DNA from: Cupriavidus taiwanensis
GTDB taxonomy: Bacteria > Pseudomonadota > Gammaproteobacteria > Burkholderiales > Burkholderiaceae
Assembly (NCBI RefSeq): GCF_900250075.1
Contig: NZ_LT977070.1
Span: 558,001-622,000, forward strand
Length of the DNA: 64,000 nucleotides
Direction of reading: 5' to 3'
Part shown: in pieces, positions 9,818 through 19,627 of the stretch
Numbering within the stretch: position 1 is the first letter of the stretch
Layout: each line of letters begins with the position of its first letter
Translations under genes and position numbers: made by a program
Notes under the pieces: model-generated
What the model saw: the letters and a program-made list of their open reading frames with translations, nothing else
Databases searched by the model: none
What the model was told of the DNA's origin: nothing

Positions 9818-11014
9818 ATGAACACCATCACCCTGAAACCCGGCAAGGAAAAATCCCTGCTGCGCCGCCACCCGTGGATCTATGCCACCGGCATCGCCAC
9901 CACCGAAGGCCGCTGCGAGCCGGGCGCCACCGTGATCGTGCGCGCCGCCGACGGCCGCTTCCTGGCCAAGGCCGCCTACAGCCCCGAATCGCAGATCCGC
10001 GCGCGGGTGTGGACCTTCGACGAGAACGAGCCGGTCGACCACGCGCTGTTCAAGCGCCGCGTGGCGGCGGCCATCGCCTACCGGCGCCAGTGGGTGCGGG
10101 ACAGCGACGCGGTGCGGCTGATCTTCGGCGAATCGGACCGGCTGCCCGGCCTGATCGTCGACTACTACGGCAACGGCGCCACGGGCCAGCTGGTGTGCCA
10201 GTTCAACTCGGCGGGCGTCGAACACTGGAAGACCGCGATCGTGCAGGCGCTGGTCAAGGAGACCGGCTGTCCCAATGTCTATGAGCGCTCCGACGCCGCC
10301 GTGCGCCAGCGCGAGGGGCTGGAGCTGGTCACCGGCGTGCTCGCCGGAGCCGAGCCCGATCCGGCACTGTCCGTGACCGAGCACGGCGTGCGCTATTACG
10401 TCGACGTGCGCAACGGGCACAAGACCGGCTTCTATGTCGACCAGCGCGACAACCGCAAGCTGGTCGGCGATCTCGCCGAAGGGCGCGAGGTGCTGAACTG
10501 CTTCTGCTATACCGGCGGCTTCTCGCTGGCCGCGCTGCGCGGCGGGGCGAAAGCGGTGACGTCGATCGATTCCTCGGGCGAGGCGCTGAAGATTGCCGCG
10601 GGCAACGTGACGTTGAACGGCTTCGATCCGGAGCGCGCGACCTGGCTCGACGCCGACGTGTTCAAGACGCTGCGCGAATTCCGCGCCGAGGGCCGCCAGT
10701 TCGACCTGATCGTACTGGACCCGCCCAAGTTCGCGCCGTCGGCGCAGCATATCGACCGTGCCGCGCGCGCCTACAAGGAGATCAACCTGGTCGGCACGCA
10801 GCTGCTGCGCCCGGGCGGGCTGCTGTTCACGTACTCATGCTCGGGAGCGATCAGCATGGAGCTGTTCCAGAAGATCGTGGCGGGCGCGGTGACCGATGCT
10901 CGGGCGGATGCGCGCATCCTGCGCAGGCTGTCGGCGGGAACCGATCATCCGATGCTGGCGGCGTTCCCGGAAGGAGAGTATTTGAAGGGGTTGCTGCTGG
11001 AAAAAGTGGCCTGA
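9818..11014 (+). CDS. rlmI: 23S rRNA (cytosine-C5)-methyltransferase, RlmI family
   Basis: 398 residues. An N-terminal PUA domain (about 1-75, LLRRHPWIYATGI), a RlmI-like middle domain, and a Rossmann SAM-dependent methyltransferase with CYTGGFSLAAL and catalytic-loop LDPPKFAPS; a conserved cysteine lies in TYSCSG. In E. coli RlmI methylates C1962 of 23S rRNA; a paralogue with another RNA target cannot be excluded. It is convergent with the helicase gene, only 18 bases apart. Confidence 0.85.
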   Translation: MNTITLKPGKEKSLLRRHPWIYATGIATTEGRCEPGATVIVRAADGRFLAKAAYSPESQIRARVWTFDENEPVDHALFKRRVAAAIAYRRQWVRDSDAVRLIFGESDRLPGLIVDYYGNGATGQLVCQFNSAGVEHWKTAIVQALVKETGCPNVYERSDAAVRQREGLELVTGVLAGAEPDPALSVTEHGVRYYVDVRNGHKTGFYVDQRDNRKLVGDLAEGREVLNCFCYTGGFSLAALRGGAKAVTSIDSSGEALKIAAGNVTLNGFDPERATWLDADVFKTLREFRAEGRQFDLIVLDPPKFAPSAQHIDRAARAYKEINLVGTQLLRPGGLLFTYSCSGAISMELFQKIVAGAVTDARADARILRRLSAGTDHPMLAAFPEGEYLKGLLLEKVA

Positions 11015-11032
11015 GCTGAAGGCCAATTCCCA

Positions 11033-13162
11033 TCACCGCCACATATTCCGCATCCGACTGGCCAGATCCACCGGCGCCAGCGCCGGCTTCACTGCGCCTT
11101 CCCCCGGCATCGGCGGTGGCGGCCACGAGCGGCTGTAGAAGTTCGGCATCACCCGGTTCGGCAAGAACCGCGTGCGCGACGCATACACATGCCGGTCGCC
11201 GAAGCCCACCTGCTGGTGCACGTAGAACCGCTGCGGCACGATGACATCGAGGTGGTCCCTGGCCCGCGTCATCGCCACATAGAGCAGTCGCCGCTCCTCC
11301 TCGATCTCTTCGGTGGTGCCGGTGGCCAGGTCGCTCGGCATGCAGCCGTCGACGGCATTGAGCACATAGACCGCCTTCCACTCCTGGCCCTTGGCCGAAT
11401 GGATGGTCGACAGGATCAGGTAATCCTCGTCGCGCGAAGGCACGCCGGATTCATCGCTGGAGGCGCTGGGCGGGTCCAGCGTCAGCTCGGTCAGGAAGCG
11501 CTCGCGCGCGCCATAGGTGGCGGCGATGCGCTCCAGTTGCTGCAGGTCGGCCTGGCGCGCGGGCGCATCGTCGTGCAGGCGTTCGAGGTGCGGTGTGTAC
11601 CACGCCAGCACCTGCTCGAATTCCGACGGCCACGGCGAGGTCGGTGCCATCAGCGCGCGCGCCAGCGCAAGCAGGTCGGCCCACGCCGGCGCGGCGGCCG
11701 GCGGCGGTTCGAATTCCTGCAGCGAGAACAGCGGCTCGGTCGCCAGCGCCATGGCATCGAGCACGCGCGCCGCGGTCTTGGGGCCGATGCCCGGCAGCAG
11801 CTGCAGCGTGCGGAACCCCGCCATGCGGTCGCGCGGGTTCTCGAGCCAGCGCACCACCGCCAGCACATCCTTGACGTGGGTCGATTCCAGGAACTTGAGC
11901 CCGCCGAACTTCACGAACGGGATATTGCGCCGCGCCAGCTCGATCTCTACCTGCGCGCTGTGGTCGGCGGCGCGGAACAGCACCGCCTGCGCCATCAGCG
12001 CCAGGCCGGCCTCGCGCCGCGCCAGCACCTGCTCGACCACGTAGCGGGCCTGGTCGGCCTCGTCGTTGACCACGATCACGCCGGGCTTCTCGGCCGACTG
12101 GCGCTCGGACCACAGGTCCTTGGTATAGCGCTCGGCCGCGAGCCCGATCACCGCGTTGGCGGCCTGCAGGATCGGCTGCGTCGAGCGGTAGTTCTGCGAC
12201 AGCGTGACCTGCTGCGCCGCCGGCGTGAACTGCGCGGGGAAATCCAGGATATTGCGCACGGTGGCGCCGCGGAAGGCGTAGATCGACTGCGCGTCGTCGC
12301 CGACCACGGTCAGGCCGCGGCCGTCGGGCCGCAGCGCCAGCAGGATCGACGCCTGCAGGGCGTTGGTGTCCTGGTATTCGTCGACCAGGATATGGTCGAA
12401 GCGGGTGCCCATGTCCTGCGCGATGGCGGGCTCGGCCATGGCCTGCGCCCAGTACAGCAGCAGGTCGTCGTAGTCGAGCACGTGCTGCTTCTGCTTGGCC
12501 TCGACATAGCCGGCGAACAGCGTGCGCAGCGCATCGGCCCACATCGCATAGCGCGGGAACTGCTGCCTGAGCACGTCTTCCAGCGGCGCCTGGGTGTTGA
12601 CCACGCGCGAATAGATCGACAGGCAGGTTTCCTTCTTCGGGAAGCGGCTGGCGGTCTCCGACAGGCCCAGGTCGTGGCGCACCACGTGCATCAGGTCGGC
12701 GGAATCGCCGCGGTCGCTGATGGTGAAGGCCGGCGACAGGCCCAGGGTCTCGGCATATTCGCGCAGCAGCCGCGCGCCAATGGCGTGGAAGGTGCCGGAC
12801 CACTGCAGCGCCGCGCGCCCGGTGCCGGTGCTGGTGCCCAGCGCCTGGTCGACGATGCGCTCGACGCGCCGGCCCATCTCGGCGGCGGCGCGGCGCGAGA
12901 ACGTCAGCAGCAGGATGCGGCGCGGATCGGCGCCGGCCAGCACCAGGTGCGCGACCCGGTGCGCCAGCGTATTGGTCTTGCCCGAGCCGGCGCCGGCGAT
13001 GATCAGCAGCGGCGCCTCGCTGCCGTGCTCGACCGCGGCGCGCTGCTCCGGATTGAGCCGGGACAGGTAGGCGGGGAGCGCTTCGGCGTCAGGGGTGGCG
13101 GCTTCGGCTGATTCAGCCGCGGGGGCTAGGTCCAGGGTCACGGGTTGGGGCGGGCAGGACAC
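11033..13162 (-). CDS. UvrD/Rep-family ATP-dependent DNA helicase
   Basis: About 709 residues, superfamily 1A. Walker A IIAGAGSGKT, LTFSRRAAAEM, VDEYQDTN (Walker B), GDDAQSIYAFRGA, LSQNYRS, STIHSAKGQEW and VAMTRARDHL follow in order, so the helicase core is complete. It unwinds DNA 3' to 5' in repair or replication. No ATG fits: the frame extends upstream to 13213, but that would cover the LexA box at 13185-13200. GTG at 13162 or 13141 is therefore more likely, though neither has a clear ribosome binding site. Confidence 0.9.
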   Translation of the reverse strand: MSCPPQPVTLDLAPAAESAEAATPDAEALPAYLSRLNPEQRAAVEHGSEAPLLIIAGAGSGKTNTLAHRVAHLVLAGADPRRILLLTFSRRAAAEMGRRVERIVDQALGTSTGTGRAALQWSGTFHAIGARLLREYAETLGLSPAFTISDRGDSADLMHVVRHDLGLSETASRFPKKETCLSIYSRVVNTQAPLEDVLRQQFPRYAMWADALRTLFAGYVEAKQKQHVLDYDDLLLYWAQAMAEPAIAQDMGTRFDHILVDEYQDTNALQASILLALRPDGRGLTVVGDDAQSIYAFRGATVRNILDFPAQFTPAAQQVTLSQNYRSTQPILQAANAVIGLAAERYTKDLWSERQSAEKPGVIVVNDEADQARYVVEQVLARREAGLALMAQAVLFRAADHSAQVEIELARRNIPFVKFGGLKFLESTHVKDVLAVVRWLENPRDRMAGFRTLQLLPGIGPKTAARVLDAMALATEPLFSLQEFEPPPAAAPAWADLLALARALMAPTSPWPSEFEQVLAWYTPHLERLHDDAPARQADLQQLERIAATYGARERFLTELTLDPPSASSDESGVPSRDEDYLILSTIHSAKGQEWKAVYVLNAVDGCMPSDLATGTTEEIEEERRLLYVAMTRARDHLDVIVPQRFYVHQQVGFGDRHVYASRTRFLPNRVMPNFYSRSWPPPPMPGEGAVKPALAPVDLASRMRNMWR

Positions 13163-13184
13163 GCGATGAGAAAACTGGCGCCAA

Positions 13185-13200
13185 CTGTATATCCATACAG
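13185..13200 (-). promoter_or_regulatory. LexA (SOS) box upstream of the helicase gene
   Basis: CTGTATATCCATACAG fits the CTGT-N8-ACAG LexA operator with an AT-rich core (six of eight bases). It lies 22-60 bases upstream of the candidate GTG starts, so the helicase is predicted to be SOS-induced. Confidence 0.8.
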
Positions 13201-13238
13201 CCCGCGGGCGCAACCCGCCGCACGCGGGATCGGTCCCG

Positions 13239-13272
13239 AAAACAAAAAAAGGTGCTCGATGAGCACCTTTTG
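13239..13272 (-). terminator. Rho-independent terminator of the TlpA-like gene
   Basis: The stem AAGGTGCTC/GAGCACCTT with loop GAT lies 25 bases beyond the TlpA-like stop codon. Reading leftward it is followed by seven T residues; a shorter T run on the other side could make it work both ways. Confidence 0.8.
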
Positions 13273-13294
13273 TCGTGTGTTCGCAGCGCCTGAG

Positions 13295-13828
13295 TTACGC
13301 AGACTTTGCCAGCGCGCCGTCGAGCAGCTTGTGCAGCGCTTCCCATTCGGGCTCGCCGACATAGCGCTTCAGGATGCGGCCTTCCTTGTCGATCACGAAC
13401 GTCGTAGGCGTCAGGCCCACATTGCCAAAGGCCTTGGCCGCGCTGCCGTCGCTGTCCATCGCCACCTTGAACGGCAGCCCGCGCGTCTTGGCGAAGTTCA
13501 TCACGTACATGGGCGGGTCGTAGTTCATCGCCACCGCGACGAATTCCAGTCCCTTGCCCTTGAACTGCTCGTAGGTCTTGACCATGTCCGGCATCTCCTT
13601 GATGCAGGTGGCGCAGCTGGTCGCCCAGAAGTTGACCAGGTAGACCTTGCCCTTGAGGTCGGCGGTGCTGACCTTTTCGCCGGACAGCAGCGTGAAGGTA
13701 GCGGCCGGCGCGGTACCGGACGGCGACAGCGCGCGGTAGCCGAACCAGCCCAGCAGCGCCAGCACCACCACGGCGGCGACGATGGGCCAGGGCTTGCGGG
13801 AGGTCTTGGAGGCGGGGGTAGTGGTCAT
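13295..13828 (-). CDS. TlpA-like membrane-anchored thiol:disulfide oxidoreductase
   Basis: 177 residues. An N-terminal membrane anchor (about 14-32) and a periplasmic thioredoxin fold with active site W-A-T-S-C72-A-T-C75 and the cis-proline loop LTPTTFVID. It is a TlpA/ResA-type reductant of periplasmic disulfides, used in cytochrome maturation or protein repair; the specific client is unknown. A second thioredoxin-fold gene lies just upstream on the same strand. Confidence 0.87.
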   Translation of the reverse strand: MTTTPASKTSRKPWPIVAAVVVLALLGWFGYRALSPSGTAPAATFTLLSGEKVSTADLKGKVYLVNFWATSCATCIKEMPDMVKTYEQFKGKGLEFVAVAMNYDPPMYVMNFAKTRGLPFKVAMDSDGSAAKAFGNVGLTPTTFVIDKEGRILKRYVGEPEWEALHKLLDGALAKSA

Positions 13829-13962
13829 GGGAATCCGGCTGGAGCCGCTTCGTTGGTGCAGGGAGGACCGGGCGGGGCCGGTCAGCAGTGGGACATTCTA
13901 ATGCGGCAGGCGTTCGCGCGCTGCGCGGTACCGCCTTGCGGTGATGCGCTGGAACCCTTCCG

Positions 13963-14466
13963 TCACTTGCGCGCGGCGACGGCGGCGCGCGCCTGCGCCA
14001 GCGCCTGTTCCAGGTAGGCGCCGTAGAAGTCGGGCTGCATGCCGCGCAGCGGGCTGGCGGCGGCGCGGCCCTGGCGGTCCAGGAACAGCACCGTCGGCGC
14101 CACCCGGACCTGGTGCGCGCGGGCCCAGGCGCGCGCGGTGGTCTGGCTGCCGTCGGCATCGCGCAGCGGGGTGTCGGCGGTCATGTCGAGCTCGCGCACG
14201 GCGATCTCGCCGGCGGCCGCCTGCGGGCCCAGGTAGTTGCGGCGCACCGCGTCGCAATAGCCGCAGCCCGGCATCGACACCAGCACCACCAGCGGCTCGC
14301 GGCGGCGGGCGGCGTCGGCGCCGTGGGCGGCGAGGTCAGTGGCCGGCGGCAGGTGCGCCGGGCCCGCGGCGGACTCGCCGGCCAGCGCCGCCAGCAACAC
14401 GCCCGCGGCCAGCCAGTGCAGACGGGTGCTGGCGGCAGCAGTTCGGGCGAGGCGGGAGGCAGGCAT
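13963..14466 (-). CDS. Periplasmic thioredoxin-fold protein (SoxW/DsbD-like)
   Basis: 167 residues with a signal peptide (about 1-34). The motif MPGCGYC (C68-G-Y-C71) is followed by a cis-proline segment VAPTVLFLD and a GMQPDFYGAYL tail, as in thioredoxin-like proteins of the SoxW/thioredoxin_2 group. A role in periplasmic disulfide reduction is inferred. The ATG at 14466 gives a clean signal peptide; longer in-frame extensions cross the divergent promoter region. Confidence 0.75.
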   Translation of the reverse strand: MPASRLARTAAASTRLHWLAAGVLLAALAGESAAGPAHLPPATDLAAHGADAARRREPLVVLVSMPGCGYCDAVRRNYLGPQAAAGEIAVRELDMTADTPLRDADGSQTTARAWARAHQVRVAPTVLFLDRQGRAAASPLRGMQPDFYGAYLEQALAQARAAVAARK

Positions 14467-14606
14467 GGCGGTTCGGGGGGCGGCACAGGTGGGACAGGCG
14501 GCGCGGCAAGCACTGGCGCGCCGCTTCCGGGATAATACCGGTTTCCGCGCGCCGGCGACCGCGCCCGCGCGCGCCGTCCCGAGCCTGTGCTTCCGTCCCG
14601 TTTTCC

Positions 14607-15209
14607 ATGCGTCCCGTGCCGCCCCCGCCGAGCCCTGCTGCCGCGCCCCGCTGGTCCCTGACATGCTGTGCCGCGCTGCTCGCGCTGGCCCTGTGCGCCT
14701 GTTCGCCGCGCTATGACTGGCGCACCATCCAGTCGGGCGAGGGCGGCTACGCCGCGCTCTATCCCGGCAAGCCCACCAGCGCCGCGCGCGACGTGACCAT
14801 TGCCGGGCGCAAGCTGCCGATGACGATGGAGGCCGCACGCGTCGACGACACGCTCTTCGCCGTCGGCGTGGTGACCCTGCCCGCCGATGATGAGGCGCTG
14901 CGGCGCGAGGCCCTGGCGGCAATGCAGGCCGGCCTGCTGGCCAACCTGGGCACGCTGTCGGGCGAGCCGCGCACGCGGCCGGTCACCATCATGAGCGCGG
15001 ACCGGCCGGGCCGCCCGCTGGCCGGGCTGGAGCTGCAGGCCAGCGGCGTGTCGCCGCAGGACCAGTCGCCGCGCCGGCTCAGCGCGCGGCTGGTGGCGGT
15101 GGGCACGCGCGCCTTCCAGGCGGTGGTGCTGGAATCCGGCGAGGCCGCGCGCGACGCGCGCCAGGCCGAGCAGGTGGAGCAGTTCCTGGGCGGGTTCCAC
15201 CCGCTCTGA
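14607..15209 (+). CDS. Hypothetical lipoprotein
   Basis: 200 residues. The signal peptide ends in LALALCAC and the second cysteine is the likely lipidation site. The mature part (YDWRTIQSGEGGYAALYPGK, then VTIAGRKLPMTMEAARVDD) resembles small Burkholderiales lipoproteins of unknown function. The start ATG lies in the gap divergent from the SoxW-like gene. Confidence 0.7.
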   Translation: MRPVPPPPSPAAAPRWSLTCCAALLALALCACSPRYDWRTIQSGEGGYAALYPGKPTSAARDVTIAGRKLPMTMEAARVDDTLFAVGVVTLPADDEALRREALAAMQAGLLANLGTLSGEPRTRPVTIMSADRPGRPLAGLELQASGVSPQDQSPRRLSARLVAVGTRAFQAVVLESGEAARDARQAEQVEQFLGGFHPL

Positions 15210-15289
15210 GGCGCCGCTGCGCCGCAGCGAATCACAGGTGCCGGGGGGCGATGCGCCGCCCCGCATGTTGCAGTCATAGGAGAGATGAA

Positions 15290-15931
15290 ATGCGTTGGGA
15301 AGTCTGGTTGGCCTATTTCGCCGCGTGCTGGGTGATCGCGGTGTCGCCGGGGTCGGGTGCGGTGCTGTCGATGAGCCATGGCCTGTCGTACGGGCTGCGC
15401 CGGACCACCACTACCATCTTCGGCCTGCAGGCCGGGCTGGTGATCGTGCTGCTGGTGGCCGGCGGCGGGCTGGGCGCGCTGCTGCTGGCCTCGGAGCAGG
15501 CCTTCATGGTGGTCAAGACCATCGGCGCGCTGTACCTGATCTATCTCGGCATCCAGCAATGGCGTGCCCGCGTGGAAGCGGATGCGGCGCAGGACGGCGG
15601 CCCGGTGCGCGTGGCCGTGATGAGCCGGCGCCGCCGTTTTGCGACGGGCTTGCTGACCAACGTGACCAACCCCAAGGGCATCATCTTCATGGTCGCGGTG
15701 CTGCCGCAGTTCATCGACCCGAACCGGCCGCTGGCGCTGCAGCTGGCGATCCTGGCGGCCACCATGTGCTGCGTCGACCTGGTGGTGATGCATGGCTACG
15801 CGCTGCTGGCGTCGCGCATGCAGGGGCTGTTCCGCAATGCCCGCGCGGTGCTGTGGCAGAACCGGTTTTTCGGCAGCGTGCTGATGGCGGTGGGCGCGGC
15901 GCTGTTCTTCGTGCGCCGCCAGCACGCCTGA
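15290..15931 (+). CDS. LysE/RhtB-family amino acid exporter
   Basis: 213 residues with about six hydrophobic segments. The family N-terminus (VSPGSGAVLSMSHGLSYGLR) and the mid-protein LLTNVTNPKGIIFM segment are both present. Members export amino acids such as homoserine, threonine or lysine; the substrate here cannot be told. AGGAG lies before the ATG. Monocistronic by context. Confidence 0.88.
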   Translation: MRWEVWLAYFAACWVIAVSPGSGAVLSMSHGLSYGLRRTTTTIFGLQAGLVIVLLVAGGGLGALLLASEQAFMVVKTIGALYLIYLGIQQWRARVEADAAQDGGPVRVAVMSRRRRFATGLLTNVTNPKGIIFMVAVLPQFIDPNRPLALQLAILAATMCCVDLVVMHGYALLASRMQGLFRNARAVLWQNRFFGSVLMAVGAALFFVRRQHA

Positions 15932-16008
15932 GCGGCGCGGCATCCGCACTGGCGCGCGCTGGCGGGGTTTGCTTCAATGAGGAAGTAAGCCCGCCACGGA
16001 GTCCCCGC

Positions 16009-16197
16009 ATGCCTGCCTCGCTGAACCCGATCGCCGGTGCGCGCCTGCAGCCGCGCCATACCGTGCCCCCGGTGGAAGAGCCCGCGCCGCCGGGCGTGCC
16101 GCCCGATGTGCCGCTGTCGCCCGAGGACGACCCGCCCCCGCCGCCGGTGGAACCACCAGTGGCCGGCGCCGCCGGGCGCTACTGCTTCAGTTCGTAG
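16009..16197 (+). CDS. Small proline-rich hypothetical protein
   Basis: 62 residues, rich in proline and acidic residues (PLSPEDDPPPPPVEPPVAG). GGAG lies seven bases before the ATG. The last 19 bases overlap the 3' end of the opposing GntR gene. No known domain. The start context and acidic composition support translation, but the compositional bias means a chance frame is possible. Confidence 0.45.
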   Translation: MPASLNPIAGARLQPRHTVPPVEEPAPPGVPPDVPLSPEDDPPPPPVEPPVAGAAGRYCFSS

Positions 16198-16901
16198 AAG
16201 TCGTTCAGGCAGTATGCGTCGGTCAGCTCGACCGGCTTGTCGCCATGGGTGTAGCCAGTGCGGCGGATATGCAGCAGCGGCTCGCCCGGCTCGATGCCCA
16301 GGCGCGCGGCCAGTTCCGCCGTGGCGACCACCGCGCGCAGCGTCTCGGTGACGCGCAGCACCGGCTTGCCGATCCGCTCCAGGTAGGCGTAGAGCGATTC
16401 GCCGATGGCGCTGGCATCGGGCACCACGGCCAGCGCCAGCGTGGTCACGTCCATCCAGTAGATCCGTCCATCGGCCTTGCGCAGCCGCGTCAGCCGGACG
16501 ATCTCGTCGCCCTCGGCCAGGGCCAGTTCCGCGCTTTCCTGCGCGGTGGCGCGGCGGCGCTCGAACCCCACCAGCTCGCTCGCCGGCGTCATGCCGCGCC
16601 GGCGCGCCAGTTCGCTGAAATTGTCCAGCCGCGCCGGCCTGGGCTCGGCGCGCGGGGCGATAAAGGTGCCCGCGCCGCGGTTGCGCGTGATGGCGCCTTC
16701 CTCGGCCAGCACCTGCAGCGCGTGCCGCGCGGTGACACGCGAAATCCCCAGCGAATCGACCAGCGTGCGTTCCGACGGCAGCGCATCGCCCGCCCGCCAT
16801 TGCCCCGCCTGGATGGCCGCGGTGAGCTTGCGCGCTACCTGCAGGTAGATCGGCGTGGCGTCGGCCTCGTCGGGCCGCAGCGCCTGCAGCCTTTGATCCA
16901 T
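16179..16901 (-). CDS. GntR-family regulator, HutC subfamily
   Basis: 240 residues. An N-terminal winged helix (about 15-80: PIYLQVARKLTAAI, LPSERTLVDSLGISRVTARH) and a C-terminal UTRA ligand domain (about 100-238, ending TDAYCLNDFYELKQ). HutC-type repressors sense small metabolites such as amino-sugars, histidine breakdown products or phosphonates. AGGAG lies five bases before the ATG. The 570-bp region toward zwf is the only obvious place for its operator; no adjacent target operon is evident. Confidence 0.88.
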   Translation of the reverse strand: MDQRLQALRPDEADATPIYLQVARKLTAAIQAGQWRAGDALPSERTLVDSLGISRVTARHALQVLAEEGAITRNRGAGTFIAPRAEPRPARLDNFSELARRRGMTPASELVGFERRRATAQESAELALAEGDEIVRLTRLRKADGRIYWMDVTTLALAVVPDASAIGESLYAYLERIGKPVLRVTETLRAVVATAELAARLGIEPGEPLLHIRRTGYTHGDKPVELTDAYCLNDFYELKQ

Positions 16902-17473
16902 GCGACTCCTCATACGTACCAGGGCCTGATGTCGGTGATACCACTTTAGGACATTTAATCGCCCTGCGGGGGAGTGGAGCGCAAAGGGTGACGCCCATGC
17001 CATGCGCACGGTATCCGTCAATTGGTACTGCATAGCCGGGGCATGCCCGAACCGCATTGCGGCAGGGCACGGTCGACGGAGCCCACTGCGGTTTGCGCTT
17101 TTGTGTGGGAAACCGAACTTCCGCCCCAGGCCTGCCTGTGATACTGCCCGCAGCGCCGTCGTTGAATACCAGTTCAATGCATCTTGGTCGAAGTGGCTCG
17201 TACCGGTATCCCCGATTTGACGTAAACCGTTCATCGTTACGCTGACCGTGCAGGGCTCGGGTGCTCCGTCCGCTTGCGCGGCCGCGTTCGATGGCACGGA
17301 TGATGCGGATGGTCCGGTGGCGTTTGCCGCTGTGCCGGCCGGCCAGCCGCAATAGCCGCGCAACGTGACCGAGACATGCTGGTCGGGCAGACTGCATGAA
17401 CAACGCAAACAATGCCGGCTTGCCCCGCCCCCGGCCAACCTCATCCGCCCCATCGGCACGCAAGGAGCCCGTC
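16902..17473. other. Long non-coding gap between gntR-like gene and zwf
   Basis: About 570 bases with lower GC than the neighbours and no frame with a credible start and family resemblance. It must carry the divergent promoters of the GntR gene and zwf. An AT-rich patch at about 16935-16965 is the likely promoter side of the regulator gene. No clear palindromic operator was found. Confidence 0.5.
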
Positions 17474-18961
<1,488 letters not shown>

Positions 18962-18986
18962 GGCACAGCGCCCGCGCCGTCCTGCC

Positions 18987-19496
18987 TCAGGTGCCGCCCG
19001 CGGCCTGATCGTCGATTTCGGCGAGCAGATGGCGCAGCACGCGTGTTGCCGCGCTGCTGTCGTCGGCATCCATGCCGGCCGTGAGCGCGTGCAGCCGCGC
19101 CACACGCTCGTCCAGGGCGCGGTCGATCAGGTCCTTGCCGGCCGGTGTCAGCTCCACTTCCAGGCGGCGCCGGTCGTTGGGGTCGCGCAGGCGGCGCACC
19201 AACCCTTTTTCTTCCAGCCGGTCCAGCAGCACCGTCATGGTGCCCGTGGTCAGGATCGCGATCCGGCTCAGGTCTGACGGCGACGCGGTTTGAGGATAGC
19301 GGCGGCGCAGCGCCGCCAGTACCTGGAATTGCCCGGCCGAGATGCCGTGCGCCTGCGACAGGCGGCCGAGCTCCCGCTCCAGGATGCCGCCGAGGCGTAT
19401 CACGCGGATCAGCAGGTCCGCGTGCTCCAACTGCAGATCCGGACGCGCGGTGCGCCACTCGGCAAGAAACTGGTCGACGTAGTCATAAGTAGTCAT
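18987..19496 (-). CDS. MarR-family regulator of the catabolic cluster
   Basis: 169 residues. Winged-helix MarR fold: recognition helix region (SDLSRIAILTTGTMTVLLDR) and wing (RRLRDPNDRRRLEVELT). Divergent from the large catabolic cluster, with an 18-bp perfect palindrome between them. MarR proteins beside aromatic-acid CoA ligases are commonly repressors released by the acyl-CoA product, which fits the first cluster gene; that ligand is inference. Confidence 0.88.
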   Translation of the reverse strand: MTTYDYVDQFLAEWRTARPDLQLEHADLLIRVIRLGGILERELGRLSQAHGISAGQFQVLAALRRRYPQTASPSDLSRIAILTTGTMTVLLDRLEEKGLVRRLRDPNDRRRLEVELTPAGKDLIDRALDERVARLHALTAGMDADDSSAATRVLRHLLAEIDDQAAGGT

Positions 19497-19535
19497 GCCG
19501 TCATTCTACTTGAGCCCAAATCATTCGCCAAAAAA

Positions 19536-19553
19536 TAACTTGAATTCAAGTTA
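19536..19553. promoter_or_regulatory. Perfect 18-bp palindrome, probable MarR operator
   Basis: TAACTTGAATTCAAGTTA is perfectly symmetric and lies in the MarR/CoA-ligase intergenic region. Extra ACTTGA half-sites occur at 19507-19512 and 19553-19558. Size and symmetry fit a MarR dimer. Confidence 0.75.
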
Positions 19554-19627
19554 CTTGAGATATAGCATTCGAGCCATCACGAAATCGGGAGGCGCTGCGC
19601 GCCACCCAACGAACGGGGACAACAACG

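Noticed and set aside
17222..17355. Possible gene end (VTLTVQGSGAPSACAAAFDG) before zwf
   Set aside because: The frame has an upstream stop, no start codon with ribosome binding site, and no recognisable family.
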